Shown here: piece by piece, positions 1-10,754 of the stretch
Layout of the letters: every line of letters starts with the position of its first letter
Position numbering within the stretch: position 1 is the first letter of the stretch
Origin: Bagarius yarrelli
Lineage: Eukaryota; Chordata; Actinopteri; Siluriformes; Sisoridae
Length of the DNA stretch: 64,000 bases
Assembly: GCA_005784505.1 (NCBI GenBank)
Contig: VCAZ01000095.1
Coordinates: 474,001 to 538,000, forward strand
Direction of reading: 5' to 3'
Notes under the pieces: generated by a model
What the model saw: the letters and a program-made list of their open reading frames with translations, nothing else
The model's database searches: none
What the model was told of the DNA's origin: nothing
Position numbers and translations under genes: made by a program

Positions 1-209
1 TTAGACTAGGCGGTGGTCTGTAGACTGTAAAAACACTGCAATACGCTATACACATTGTGAGCTCTTTTTTCTGAGTGTGTGTGTGGGGGGGAATGTTTAA
101 AAGGAGCAAAAGTTGGCAGTGAGTACATAATACTGGCAGTGTTCATATCAGTGCTGAGACATTTATCGGGTTCTGGTTCAGTGTTGCATGCTTGGGAGTG
201 AAGCATGTG
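1..209. other. No gene or recognisable repeat
   Basis: Mixed sequence with a short GT/G run near 76-92. Short open frames here show no family signature. Confidence 0.5.
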
Positions 210-345
210 CAAGTCAAGTCAAGTCAAGTCACCTTTATTTATATAGCGCGTTTAACAATCAGGATTGTTTCAAAGCAGCTTAACAGAAATACCTCAGAAA
301 CAACAATATTAAACATTCATTAGAACAGTTAATTTGATTGATATC
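210..345 (-). mobile_element. 3' end of a teleost retroposon, minus strand
   Basis: Four copies of CAAGT lead into ACCTTTATTTATATAGCGCG. This is the reverse complement of the common fish LINE-type 3' end with an AAGCGCTATATAAATAAAGG-like terminus and a short pentamer tail. The tail sits at the left, so the element points leftward and is truncated at about 345. It probably belongs to the same broad family as the element at 5700-6470. Confidence 0.6.
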
Positions 346-520
346 CATACATTTAGCCCACCGAGATCTTTCAGGGACGTCCAGCCGAATTGATCTCAGT
401 TTTGATAGCAATTCTTACAGTTTGGTAAGCAATTCTCGTCCGTGGCTTTTGTCTGCATTCTTTGTGTAAAATGTTCAGTGATTTGTGTAGTCGTAGATCG
501 TACACCAAGCATCGTAAAAA
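346..520. other. No gene seen
   Basis: AT-rich, possibly further decayed body of the neighbouring retroposon. Nothing codes. Confidence 0.4.
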
Positions 521-700
521 GGTGGTAGGTCAGTAGTTAAGGTATTGGACTCTGAACTTGAAGATTGTGGGTTTGATTCCCAACACCACCAAATTGTCTC
601 TGCTAGATCCCTCAGGAAGGTCCTTTACTGTTAATTTCCCATTTGTTTATTCGAGATGAACATATGTCGCTTTGTAGAAAGGTGTCGGCAATATTAGCAT
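521..700 (+). mobile_element. tRNA-derived SINE, decayed
   Basis: The copy shows an A-box-like TAGGTCAGTAGTTAAGG, a B-box-like GGGTTTGATTCCC at about 570-583, CACCACC, then the diverged body (TCCCTCAGGAAGGTCC) and a tail resembling TCGCTTTGTAGAAAGGTGTC. The order matches better copies at 6721 and 14667. Confidence 0.75.
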
Positions 701-1389
701 GCGATAAACTACAATTTCGAAATCTCCAGTTTGTCTTATGTGACTGGTAAAGATACCATAATAATAAATATTTACATATATTTATACAAATATAAATATA
801 TTTGCATTTTAACTAAAAAGATATATGGTTTACATAACCATTTTCCAGCATTCTGATAAATTGCTCTAAATTTGGGTAGCGCTATCAGACTGATGTTTAG
901 AAATGTATCTGATTTCCACTACCCCAAGCTTGTGTACAATACAATGCAACAAATGCTCTTAAACAACTGGAGACTCATGGGATCGTGTTCTACACTTTAT
1001 TCACCTCCCCAAACAGATGCAAGAGCCATTTACAACAGTGACAAGGCAATTCAGTGGGCAGTCAGGAAATTCTTCCCGAGTCAGCAGAACTGGCTGCTGT
1101 TTTTCCACCGTGACAGAGAACAAGCCGGGGCACCATTTAAAAAGTAATTTAGCAGAGATTTTTTAATCAGCTTTCTGTTGACTTTGCAGTAAAACTACGC
1201 TTCTACCCATAGTGAAGAATTTGGTCTAGCGGTCTTAAATTTACCTGCGGTTATTCTCATAAGACAAGTGGGCTTTAAAGTCAGTTGTGTTTTATGAATT
1301 GGATTAAACAGTTAGAACAAAAAAATAAAATAAAAACATAAAATACTATGTTTATTTTACATTTCTGGCATTGGCAGAAGACATCATCT
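701..1389. other. No recognised gene; one 91-codon open frame
   Basis: AT-rich flank, then 872-1147 on the plus strand stays open for 91 codons with balanced composition. I recognise no domain, and there is no splice or promoter context to support it. It is probably chance or an unidentified decayed element. After 1147 the sequence is AT-rich. Confidence 0.4.
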
Positions 1390-1525
1390 ATAGGAGGTTA
1401 CATTTATCCAACCGAGCAGGACCTTGCTTGCAGGTTCAACATGGCAGGTTGTTGGCGCTGGGAATTAAACCCTTGATCTTCTAAACAGCAGGTCATTACA
1501 TTAACCACTTACCCACAGGTCAAAC
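1390..1525 (-). mobile_element. tRNA-derived SINE, decayed, minus strand
   Basis: Reverse-oriented SINE text is visible: a TTACATTTATCC fragment of the tail, GCGCTGGGAATTAAACCC (B box reversed), then ATTAACCACTTACCCACAGG (A box reversed). The middle is heavily mutated. Confidence 0.6.
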
Positions 1526-1774
1526 AACAAGGTCCAAATTTTACCATAAACACTTTTTATAGACTATTTTTTAAGAAAATGATCTCTGTGATTAATACAC
1601 TAATTTAAATAGTTAAATTCAAAACTAATATTAAAAAAATAATTCAAAACCAATTTGCCCTGCACATTGGGTACTTTTTTCATTGCTTTGTACACCATTT
1701 GATATTTAGCTACAGCTCAATTTGTTCTATTCTAAACTGGTTAGAAGCTAAACTACACACTCGCATGCACTTTT

Positions 1775-2190
1775 CAGCCCACTTTTTCACCTTCGAGTCT
1801 GCATGGGTTTTACAGGGTTCTCTAGTTTCCCAGAATATGATTTTAGCTATGCTGAATTGCCCCTAGAGTAGCTAATCGACCCTGGCAGTCTATATGAGAT
1901 GCATTCCCTTTAGTGTTCCCAGCAGAGGGGAGCAAACAATGTTCCTTGATTTTCCTTTGTTCAGCTTGTTTTCTAACTTTCGCTTCCCACCCACTGCTGA
2001 ATACTTTGATTTGGTGTGTTAAGTTTGGTTGACACCATTTCAGATGATGGTGAGGGGAAGAAAGATTAAGTAAATTTGTATCTTCTAGTTTCTGTTTGAT
2101 TTCTTTCTACTTCTGGTTTTCAGGGTATGATCTGGATCTATCACGACCCTGACCAGGATGAATTACCCCCTGAAGATAAATAAATGACAG
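1775..2190 (+). repeat. Degraded tRNA-head dispersed repeat of the AAAAACATGC type
   Basis: TCTGCATGGGTTTTACAGGG, CCCAGAATATGATTTTAG and GAATTGCCCCTAG follow the order of the fish-wide repeat seen better at 45055-45395. The tail CACGACCCTGACCAGGATGA followed by GAAGATAAATAAATGA is at 2140-2186. About 240 bp between these parts does not match, so it is an insertion or very diverged. Confidence 0.5.
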
Positions 2191-2869
2191 AAGAAACCTA
2201 GAAAGTCTGGAATTAGCCTGGTTAAAGACCTCAGACCTCTCTTTTTTTTCATGTGCCCATGTGGCCTGAGGCATATAGCCTTTTATTTGTTTATTCTCTA
2301 CTATTATTTTGCTAGAACATGTATTTGTCTTAGTTCTACTTTGTAGATTTTTGTCATCTGTTCTGGTATGGACAGAAGCTCATCTTAATAAACCCTTAAA
2401 CTGGATTTTTCCCAAAACTTGACCTTTTTTTATCCTAACTAATCACTGCTGCTAAAAATGGTCTGCATGATGTGGTCCACCATTTGGGTCATTCGCTAGC
2501 TAATCAGTAGCGTCTTCCACTAAAGTGTTCAATCTTAGCTTCATTAGAACATAGAATCGTCTTTCTAATAATGTTTATGTGCATTTTGGCCAAAACCCCA
2601 ATCAAGTTGTCATGTACTGAGGAATGGCTTTTATATTATCATTCCACTGCATCAGTCTGCTTAGTTGAGTAATCCAGGGATGATTACACTTCTGGCAGGT
2701 TCCTCCATCTTCATTCAGGACCTCTGGAATTTGCATTCGAGACTTTGACTCTCGATCTTTACGATTTCAACTTTTTACATTTTGGATTTGAGACTTTAGG
2801 ATTGGTATTTTTAGAAATGCAATGACACCATTTTATATATATATACATATTGTTTTTCTTGTGTTTGAA
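2191..2869. other. No gene seen
   Basis: Unremarkable AT-rich sequence with stops in all frames at normal density and no repeat I recognise. Confidence 0.5.
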
Positions 2870-3550
2870 TGAAAGAGAGGAAAGTGAAACAATGAGGGTA
2901 CAGGGTGAAGAGGTAAAGAAGGTACAGCAGTTTAAGTAATTGGAGGTCGACAGTCTAGAGCAATGGAGAGTGTGTGAAAGAGATAAAGAAGCGAGTACAG
3001 GCAGGATGGAATGGGTGAAGAAACGTGTCAGGAGTGATGTGTGACAGAAGAATATCAGATAGAATAAAGGGAAAGGTGGAGAAGACACTGATGAGACCAG
3101 TTATGATGTATGGTTTAGAGACAGTGTTGAGACAGCTACGATGTATGGTTTGGAGACAGTGGTGCTGAGGAAGAGACAGGTGGCAGAGCTGGAAGTAGTA
3201 GAGCTGAAAATGTTGAGGTTTTTTTTGGGAGTAACGAGGTTGGACAGGATTAGTTCATTAGGGGGACGACTCATGTTAGATGTTTTGAGGAGAAAGTCAG
3301 GAAAGCCAAATTGAGGTGGTTTGGACATGTACAGAGGAGCGTTAGTGAATATATTTGTAGGAGAATATTAAAAATGAAGCTACCAGGCAGAAGGTAAAGA
3401 GGAAGACCAGAGAGGAGGTATATGGATGTGATAGACGAGGACATGAAGTTAGTGTGTGTGAGTAAAGAGGATGTAGAGAATAGGGTTAGGTGGAGACAGA
3501 TGATTCGCTGTGGCGACCCCTAAAAGGGAACAGCCGAAAGAAGAAGATAT
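2870..3550 (+). mobile_element. 5'-truncated LINE, reverse-transcriptase C-terminal end
   Basis: Across frameshifts the plus strand encodes pieces typical of the end of an RTE-like reverse transcriptase: VQQFK, a Q-A-G-W-N-G-W stretch, MYGLET, LRWFGHVQR-like text, a polybasic PGRR/RGRP segment, RYMDVIDEDMKLV and VENRVRWRQMIRCGDP (about 3415-3522). It ends with CAGCCGAAAGAAGAAG, a 3' tail of AAG units. A segment containing ATGATGTATGGTTTAGAGAC is locally duplicated (3100-3160). Copies at 12245 and 56580 share the same 3' end. It is inactive. Confidence 0.85.
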
Positions 3551-4109
3551 ATTATTGTTTTCCTGAAAATTGATGATACTGATACTGATGCCTGTACTTT
3601 TCTGGAAGTGATTGAAAAAAATTATTAATTAATTAATTTAAATAATAATATAATAATAATAATAAACACTTTATCTATGCTGCTCTTTTTAACCATTTTT
3701 GTGGGTTGTTACACTTTGAATTCTGATCTAACAAACGGTATTGAACTGTTCAATGATGAGACTCACTTTTGTACGTCTCTCTGAATAAGACCATCTGTTA
3801 AGTGATGTGAATGTGATATTATTTCTATGGCTCTTATTTTATCTCTTGCCATTTTCTTTCGTCTTGCAAGGGTTTGCTGCAGGGTCAGTTGCCTAGTTCA
3901 ATGTTACGGCAGGGTCAATGTTACGGCTAGCAGCAAATTTTTCTTAAACACTTTTGTGTTTTAATTTTTAGCTGTTTTATCAGATTGCTCTTAAAATAAG
4001 TACTTATTTTGGTTTCTTTTGATATCCGGTATTAATAATTAAAAAATTTTTCACTTCGACATTAAGTCGCTGCTGAAGGTGTCTTTGTGTCTGTCAATGA
4101 CATCACAAG
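3551..4109. other. AT-rich sequence, no gene
   Basis: Holds short AATT and AAT runs (3624-3663) and nothing else that I can name. Confidence 0.5.
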
Positions 4110-4200
4110 AGTTATCAGTCTTGGTATCGGAGTGTTTTTACGAGTATATGAGCTCGTAATCGGGCCAGATACCCCTACCAGTATCGGTTCATCCCGTGTT
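4110..4200 (+). mobile_element. Possible DNA-transposon (MITE) remnant
   Basis: GGTATCGGAGTGTTTTTACG and CAGTATCGGTTCATCCC resemble the end of a common fish nonautonomous element whose terminus carries repeated GTATCGG. Only one end is visible. Confidence 0.3.
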
Positions 4201-4259
4201 ATCTTTTATGGAATTTTTTTATAGATTTTGTTTTTCCATATATCATTCTTACACTTGAT

Positions 4260-5060
4260 TAATTTACTTTTAGGTCAAATTGAACCTAATGGGTTTTTTT
4301 TATTTCCAGATATTTCTGATATGATTCACTGATTCTGACACATGAATACATTTTTTTTTATTTGAACTTTGAACACATAATCTATTTATTTCCATAAGAT
4401 TCCGGCACTTGATTATTTAATATTTTAACAAATGATTTAAAAAACTTTACACATGATTCTGGCTCATGATTTATTAATTTTCAGATGTATCTTTTTGAGA
4501 TGATTCGTTTTAATTTCTTATTTAAAGGTTTTAACACATACAAATATTTCCATATGATTCACACAGATGATTCATTTGATTTTTAAAGAAAATTTTACAT
4601 TTACAGCATTTCTTTATCCGGAGTGATTTGCACTGAATTGATTGTGTTGAACTAACAGTTGATTTAGATGTGCCCAGTATATTCAGATGTGATCCACGAT
4701 CTTCCAATCAGCAGTCCAACACCTTAATCACTGAGCTACATAATCAATTCTTTTTTACATGATTTTTACAGTTGATTTATTATGTGATTCTGAATCATTT
4801 TATTAAAATTGACATTTGATTCTATTACACTTCATTAATTTCATGTAAAATTATAACAATTGGTTCATTTATTAATACATAATTTTGACATATTTATAAT
4901 TTAATCCCCTAAAGCAAGTCATACATTTTGATTTCCTTGATTTATTAATATTAACTTAACAAGTGATTCTTCTTTTCACATTTGATTTTTCCACATGATT
5001 TATTGATTTTACTCTACAGTTAATTGGTTTATTGCCGTATGTGATTTTATACATTTACTT
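4260..5060. repeat. Degenerate AT-rich tandem array around TGATTC/TGATTT
   Basis: Short words such as CATGATTC, TGATTTAT and TTTTACA recur about every 30-60 bp across 800 bp with many mutations. No unit is intact. A minus-strand SINE (about 4590-4742) lies inside, so the array is older than or interrupted by that insertion. Confidence 0.5.
4590..4742 (-). mobile_element. tRNA-derived SINE, minus strand, internally deleted
   Basis: TTTACATTTACAGCATTTC at the left is the reversed 3' tail; CAGTCCAACACCTTAATCAC with CTGAGCTAC at the right is the reversed head. The central body is missing or replaced by AT-rich sequence. Confidence 0.6.
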
Positions 5061-5699
5061 ATACACAAAATCACGTACACAAAAAAAGGTTAAGATTCAA
5101 AACATTCAGTGAGACACTTCTGTTTTCGGGCAAACTCCATCCGCAAATGTCAAGCGATCCTCTGGAGAAAACTGTTGGATTAATCAGACTTTCTAGAAAT
5201 GTTTTCTTTAGCCACATTAGAGCACTTTAACACACATAACACAGCTTTAGGGATAAAAACGCTAGCGCAATTAGGTAACCTAGATTAAAAGATCTATAAT
5301 GACTTTTTAAAGTCTTCTGGTGGTTAGAGACCCTCGTTTCGAGACAAGACACTAAAAGATTTCCCCTGTTTAATAAACCTGAAGGAACTGGTGATTTATG
5401 AGGACTAATTGCAAGCAACAACACTAGCAGCTCATCTTTAACTGAGGTGTATTTATTTACGAGCTGTTACTACAAAAGAACATGACTTTTATTCTGCTGG
5501 AATGACTGATGACTAAATATTTAAGAAGAAATCACTATAGAAATATTTAATATCTAAGAAGAGTTTGATAGTTTAATTAAAGAAATATTAATTAGTTGAA
5601 TAAGTATGCTCTAACACTTGACAATGCAGTTGCAGAAGAAATGTGAAACCAGTTAGAAAAAGACAGACAGTAGATACTGGGGGACACATGACAGCTAAG
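5061..5699. other. No gene seen
   Basis: AT-rich with no recognised repeat or domain. Confidence 0.5.
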
Positions 5700-6470
5700 T
5701 GGTTCATGTGTTACTTCTAAAGTCCTAAATGGTTTAGCACCTCAGTACCTAAGTAGTAATAGCTGTCCACATCTGCTGCATTCTTAAACTTTGACAATTT
5801 GAAAATACCCAGAATAACAAAATCAACTGCGGGTGGAAGAGAAAATCTGGAATATAATCTACTCAACACTGTCTGGTGGCAAACACACTCTGTCAGTTTA
5901 ATACTAGATTAAAGACACATTTATTTAACCTGAATTACACATAACACACAAATTTTCAGCATCTAAATCCGTTAAAGGATTGTTAGGCTGCAATAATCAG
6001 GTCAACCGAGAACCGGAAACACCACCAATAACACACAATATATTTGTATATCATCAGTCGAATGGTATCTAAGTCTGTTTTCCTTCTTATTACGAGCTCA
6101 CCGTCACCACCAGATCCAGTCTGTATCCAGTCCAGTTGGTGGATCAGCACTTAGAGACAATAATCCCCAGTGGCATTTTCCCAGTGATGACCTTGTCTAA
6201 TAGATGGACATCTGGGCAAGACCATGGAAAATTTACTGCAGCATGGAATAACCTGCTGGTTTCAGAGAAGAACTGACTTCCCGACTAAGCCTGGTTTCTC
6301 CCAAAGTTTTTTCTTCATCCTGTCACAGATGGAGTTTAGGTTTCTTGCTTCTGACGCCTCTGACTTCGGGATTGGTGGCTTTACATAAATCCTGCTATTA
6401 AGTTTAAACCTTCTGCTGTCAGTCTGAAGATCCGGCTTCATAAGTGAAGAGATGGTTTGGACCACAAACC
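5700..6470 (+). mobile_element. LINE 3' end with last codons of ORF2 and 3' UTR
   Basis: Around 5712-5750 a frameshifted LLKVLNGLAPQYLS-like peptide is encoded, the conserved end of many fish LINE ORF2 proteins. Then follows AGACACATTTATTTAACCTG, the CACCGTCACCACCAGATCC block (6101 onward) and GAGCCTGGTTTCTCCC-like text (6289) before GATGGAGTTTAGGTTTCTTGC, in the order of a widespread teleost LINE 3' UTR. It is decayed by indels and stops. Confidence 0.7.
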
Positions 6471-6570
6471 GGAGAAAGCAGACAAGAAAGAACTAAATGT
6501 TTTTACATTCTTCATGACTAATTTTGTATTGTCTTTTTTTCAAGCATTTAACTGTTTGATCTGTTTGGGG

Positions 6571-6672
6571 AAGTGGTGGCTTAATGGTAAAGGTGTTGTA
6601 CTGATACCAGGAAGACCGGGGTTCAATACCCAGCACCACCAAACCCCCAGTTGCTGTAAATGTAAATCACCT
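6571..6672 (+). mobile_element. tRNA-derived SINE, internally deleted
   Basis: The head is nearly intact (GTGGTGGCTTAATGGTAAAG, GGGGTTCAATACCC, CAGCACCACCAAA), then it jumps straight to GCTGTAAATGTAAA, the 3' end. The whole body between is missing, a clean internal deletion of about 90 bp. Confidence 0.75.
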
Positions 6673-6720
6673 AATTTAATTGTTCATAAAAAAAAGAAAT
6701 TAAAATAAATCAATAGTAAG

Positions 6721-6913
6721 AAGTGGTAGCGCAGTGGTTAAGGTGTTGGACTGCTAACTAGAAGGTCAGGGTTCGATTCTCAGCAGTCTCATCAGTCGCC
6801 ACTGCTTAGACCCCTGAGTAAGACCCTTAACCTCTAATTGCTTAGTTGTACAAATAAGATAAATGTAAGTGGCTTTAAACAAGGACGTCTGACAAATGCT
6901 GTAAATATAAATA
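6721..6913 (+). mobile_element. tRNA-derived SINE with recognisable pol III boxes
   Basis: One of the best copies in the window. The A box TAGCGCAGTGG is at 6727-6737 and the B box GGTTCGATTC at 6770-6779. The body CCCCTGAGTAAGACCCTTAA and TTGTACAAATAAGATAAATG follow, then AAGGACGTCTGACAAATGC and GTAAATATAAA. The tail differs from the consensus only by point changes. Confidence 0.9.
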
Positions 6914-7265
6914 AAAAATTATCACCAAATTCTGGGTCACAAAACAGGAAGTGTACATAAGACATTAGATTTGTCTTAGTCAGGTTTGTTCTCTACAATT
7001 GTATAAATATTTTTTCAGCTTGCTTGTTGTTACCTGGGTTCGACTTTGTGTCGCCGTGTTGAACTTCCTGTTAAAAAAGTCGCCGTTAAGTGCGACAACA
7101 GCTTTAATAATCCCATCCTTCTGGAAGTCATCAATCTGCTTAATGGAGCAGACGTGCTTTGTTTTCCCGCATGCTTACACATCTGATCTGGCACAGCAGG
7201 ATAAAAATAGACTCTATTACAGAGATAATGATTAATTGGATTCTTTAAGTCAAATCTTCAAAGCA
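6914..7265. other. No gene seen
   Basis: Non-repetitive AT-rich sequence between a SINE and the foldback element. Confidence 0.4.
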
Positions 7266-7574
7266 AACGCCTCGGTTACGTATGGTAACCCTTGTTACGG
7301 AGACGTTGTGTCGAGTGACGACACTAGGGGTCACGTTTTGGGAGCCCGAATACCTCTGACGTATTTTAAAAAGGCCAATGAAATTGGACGAGCAGAATTT
7401 GCATATCCGGTCACGCCCTGGACTTCCGGGTATAAATAGACCGGCCGCGAAACTGTTCATCGTTCTGCCTGAGGAGCCGGAGAAGACTCCCCTGTGACGG
7501 TCCGGCGCACTGGCATGAGGGACACAACGTCTCCGTTCCCACCATTAGGGAACCGAGACGTTCCCTTTTCACTG
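7266..7574. mobile_element. GC-rich foldback or MITE-like element
   Basis: A perfect 16-bp inverted repeat, ACGGAGACGTTGTGTC at 7297-7312 and its complement at 7521-7536, is flanked by an outer pair (CTCGGTT 7271-7277, AACCGAG 7551-7557). The interior is GC- and CpG-rich and contains TATAAATAG at about 7430. This resembles a common teleost repeat with CTCGGTTACGTATG at its end. It appears to be inserted in a retroposon whose tail follows at 7576. The class is uncertain. Confidence 0.65.
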
Positions 7575-7629
7575 TTACTGGATTCTGTGTTAAAAGCACT
7601 ATAGAAATAAATTTGAATTGAATTGAATT
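7575..7629 (+). mobile_element. Retroposon 3' tail (GAATT type)
   Basis: ACTGTTACTGGATTCTGTGT, GCACTATAGAAATAAA and three GAATT units form the same 3' end as the copies at 19218, 47560 and 63475. The upstream part is missing or displaced by the foldback element. Confidence 0.65.
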
Positions 7630-7735
7630 CCAGCACTACCACGATGCCACTGATGGGCCCCTGAGCAAGGCCCTTAACCTCAACTGCTCAAAAAATTAAA
7701 TAAATGCGAGTCATGTTGGATAAGAATGTCTGTGC
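7630..7735 (+). mobile_element. tRNA-derived SINE, 5'-truncated
   Basis: It starts within CCAGCACTACC after the B box and continues through GGGCCCCTGAGCAAGGCCC to a diverged GTTGGATAAGAATGTCTGTG tail. The head is absent at the exact junction with the retroposon tail. Confidence 0.7.
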
Positions 7736-8204
7736 TATGTATGTCAGCTGAGTGTGTGAGTGTGTTTGCTTTAGACGTCGAAAACAAAGACCCATCCTAT
7801 TCCATTTCTTTCTTCTACTTTTGCTTCTTCCTTTAAGGTGAGGTAGTTAGCGCTCCATCTCCTAGGCAACCATAAAGCGGAGATAGAGCAGCTCTGCTAC
7901 ATATAAAAGTGATTTTCTGCACCAGCTGCTTCAAATTGAGGTCCAGCGATAGATTTTTCGGTTTTTATTTAACACGCGGTGTCATCTTTATCCTCCTAAT
8001 GAGCAGATCAGAGCATTCTCATCCACCTGGAGACCACCGATCCTCCTGGTTTCCATGGAAAGCACAGGAGGCGGAGCTGCTCATGAATATTCCAAGGAGA
8101 GAGCAAAGAGGAAACGCCGTCTCTGGAGGAAAATTAGTGAGAGTCTGATTTGAGATAAATTAGCAGCTCATCTGGACAGGACATAGTGGATTGAAGGCAC
8201 ATCC
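7736..8204. other. Non-repetitive sequence, no gene
   Basis: Moderately GC-rich, especially 8010-8130, without repeat signatures. An open frame at 7909-8148 has no recognisable domain. It is a candidate for conserved noncoding sequence if alignment supports it. Confidence 0.35.
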
Positions 8205-8236
8205 TGAAAGAGAGCAAGAGAGAGAGAAAGAAAGAC

Positions 8237-8272
<36 letters not shown>

Positions 8273-8812
8273 CATGAGAAAGAGAGAGAGAATGAAAGAA
8301 AGGAAAGAAAAAGAGAGCAAGAGACGAAGAGAGAGAAAGAGCAACAGAGAGAGATAGAGAGAGAGTAAAGAGCAACAGAGAGAGAGAGAGATAGAGAGAG
8401 AGTAAAGAGCAACAGAAAGAGAGAGAGAGCGCTAGCGAGAGAAAGAGAGAGGTAGAGAGAGTAAAAGGAAGAGAGAGAACAGCAGAGAAAGAGATAGAAA
8501 GAGAGAAAGAGAGCGCAAGAGACAGAGAGAGAGAAAGCAACAGAGAAAGAGAGAAACAGATAAAGAGAGAGAGATCGAGAACGAAAGAAAGAAAGAGTAA
8601 AAGAAAGAGAGCAAGAGACAAAGAGAGACGTAGATAAAGAGAGAGAGAAAGAGAGAGAGTGCAAGTGAGAGAAAAAAAGAAAGAGGGAGAGAGGTAGAGA
8701 GAGAGAGACAGAGAAAGCGTAAAAGAGAGAGATAGCAACAGAGAAAGAGAGAGAGAGAGAAAGAGCAACAGAAAGAGGGAGGGCAGGCGAGAGAGAGAGA
8801 GACAGGAAGAAA
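8205..8812. repeat. GA-rich polypurine tract, about 600 bp
   Basis: Almost pure purine on the plus strand, built of GAGA, GAAA and AGCAACAGAGAGA-like segments. The long serine/leucine open frames on the minus strand are artefacts of the CT repeat. Confidence 0.95.
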
Positions 8813-8894
8813 AACTGCTAGGAAAAATGAAGAAGAGAAGAACTGAGTAGCTTCAGGCTTGTAAGCACTCTGACTAACAGCGTTGTGTATTCAA

Positions 8895-8895
<1 letters not shown>

Positions 8896-8928
<33 letters not shown>
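8896..8928. repeat. (CA)n microsatellite
   Basis: Sixteen uninterrupted CA dinucleotides. Confidence 0.97.
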
Positions 8929-8930
<2 letters not shown>

Positions 8931-9499
8931 TCAGGACGAAGCAGTTTGTCCTATTAGCTGCAAACGATAAAAGAGATAGAAGAGAAGCTCGTTAAGGAAA
9001 AACTGTCTGATGTTTCTATACTGTTAGTTTACTCCTGTGTGCTGTTAGTCTAATTATTCCAACACTAAACAACAAGTGTGTTTACAGATCAGACTTTACA
9101 CAGACTTTGACTGATCAAAGCTAAATAACACACAGTACCGAAGTCCAAATCTATTTTTCACACCGGAACTCCAAAAATCTACCAAAAATAATACCAGTTC
9201 TTAAAGTGCACAACATTCAAACCTCAAAAATGCTACAATTAATTAAACAGTAGACTAGTAGAGCATAACTAGTACGCTAACTAGTATTTCTATCAGTTTA
9301 CTTCAGTGTTGGTCAGTGCGGGTCAGTCAGTGGTTCTCTGCTGTTCTAAACACTACCAGAATCACTGACCTACATTTACAACCTAAATTCTAATATTAGT
9401 TCCATTAAATGGTATTAATTTATTCCAGCAGTTTATTCTCTTCATTTCGTAGTGTTTCTCTCGCTGCACTGCTTCCAGTACGTGTGTGTGGATGTTAGA
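8929..9499. other. No gene seen
   Basis: Non-repetitive AT-rich sequence. Confidence 0.5.
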
Positions 9500-9572
9500 T
9501 TTTTTGCTCAGTTGTATAAATGATATAAATGTAAGTCGCTCTGGATAAGGACGTCTGCCAAATGCTGTAAAT
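9500..9572 (+). mobile_element. SINE 3' half
   Basis: TGCTCAGTTGTATAAATGAT, GTAAGTCGCTCTGGATAAGG and CTGCCAAATGCTGTAAATG form a well-preserved tail, truncated at the 5' side. Confidence 0.85.
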
Positions 9573-9716
9573 GTTTTGATGTTCGGTCACACATTTTTTA
9601 AAACACATCTCATTATCTATCTTAAATCTTGACACCAGAGTCATTGCCTGGTAGCCCCGCCCATCTTCTGCTACGTTAGCAAAGCTGTGAGCGTTAAGTT
9701 ACAAGGCATTAACGTT

Positions 9717-9868
9717 CCTAGCATTTGGCAGATGTCTTTAGCCAGCGTGACTTACATTTATTTCATGGGGGTTAAGGGCCTTGCTCAGGGGCCCAGCAGT
9801 GGTGTACTGGGAATTGAACCCACAATCTTCTGGTTAGCAGTCCAACACCTTAACCACCAAGCTACCTA
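9717..9868 (-). mobile_element. tRNA-derived SINE, minus strand
   Basis: Reversed tail (GCATTTGGCAGATGTC), reversed body (AAGGGCCTTGCTCAGGGGCC), reversed B box (GGGAATTGAACCC) and reversed A-box region (CTTAACCACCAAGCTACC) are all present in order. Confidence 0.88.
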
Positions 9869-10290
9869 AGTTCATAAACGTTTTATATTGCACACTTGAG
9901 TTTTTAGTGACATTAATACAGAAGTTCACATCTTATTGAATTTTTCTTTTTTTTTTTACAAAGTCAGAATAAAACAAATGAGGCTTTTTATCTGAGCAAA
10001 ACGGAGCACGATAAACACATCTTTCATAAAGGAACACACTTTCATCACTTCACCTCAATAAAACATTTCTGCGTCTCATTAAATACATTTTTAGAAAGGA
10101 CACGGTCAGCTTCATAACAATACAATTAACACAATTAACACATAAACACATTTATAACACTTTATTACGGCACTAATTAGCAGACCCTTCCATTAGATTT
10201 AATTACCAGTAACGACTGCATAAACGACTGAGCTCTAAATTCAACTCTTTAAACCTGTTTAACTGATAGGATATTTCTGAATTGAAGTGT
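9869..10290. other. No gene seen
   Basis: AT-rich, non-repetitive apart from a short T run. Confidence 0.5.
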
Positions 10291-10292
10291 TA

Positions 10293-10414
10293 AAAAAAGA
10301 AAGAGACATAGGTAGAAATAGATAGAGAGGAAGAGCAAGAGAGACAGAGAAAAAAGAATAAAAGAGACAGAGAGCGATAGAAAAAGAGACAGATAGAAAG
10401 AATAAAAGACACAC

Positions 10415-10445
<31 letters not shown>

Positions 10446-10678
10446 GAGAAAGAATGAAAGGGACAGAGAGTGATAGAAAGAGAGACAGATAGAAAGAATA
10501 AAAGAGACAGAGAGAGAGAGAGAGAAGAAAGAAAGAATGAAAGGGACAGAGAGAGATAGAGGGAGAGCGAGAGAAATGGAGAGAAAAAAGAGAGAGAGAC
10601 AGAGATAGAGAAAGCCTTTTTTGACTTTTTTGACAGTGATAGAGAGAGGAAGGGACACAGAGAGAGAGAGAGAGAGAA
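10293..10678. repeat. GA-rich polypurine tract with internal repeats
   Basis: Purine-rich on the plus strand. An approximately 60-70 bp higher-order unit (AGATAGAAAGAATAAAAGA then GACAGAGAG) repeats several times. A pyrimidine patch at 10614-10635 breaks it. Confidence 0.92.
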
Positions 10679-10754
10679 AATCCTGAAACATTAAATATTG
10701 ATGTCAAACATGAATCTGATTTTAAATTCACACAAAAACTCCATCAGTTTCCTT

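Noticed and set aside
6727..6779. Possible functional tRNA genes, suggested by A and B boxes
   Set aside because: The boxes belong to a SINE head; no cloverleaf pairing or acceptor stem closes, and the same head recurs in many copies with SINE bodies.
8134..8768. Long Ser/Leu-rich open frames on the minus strand
   Set aside because: They are translations of the CT/GA simple repeat; overlapping frames are all open because the repeat lacks stop codons.
10249..10731. 160-codon Leu/Ser-rich minus-strand frame
   Set aside because: Simple-repeat translation, no domain.
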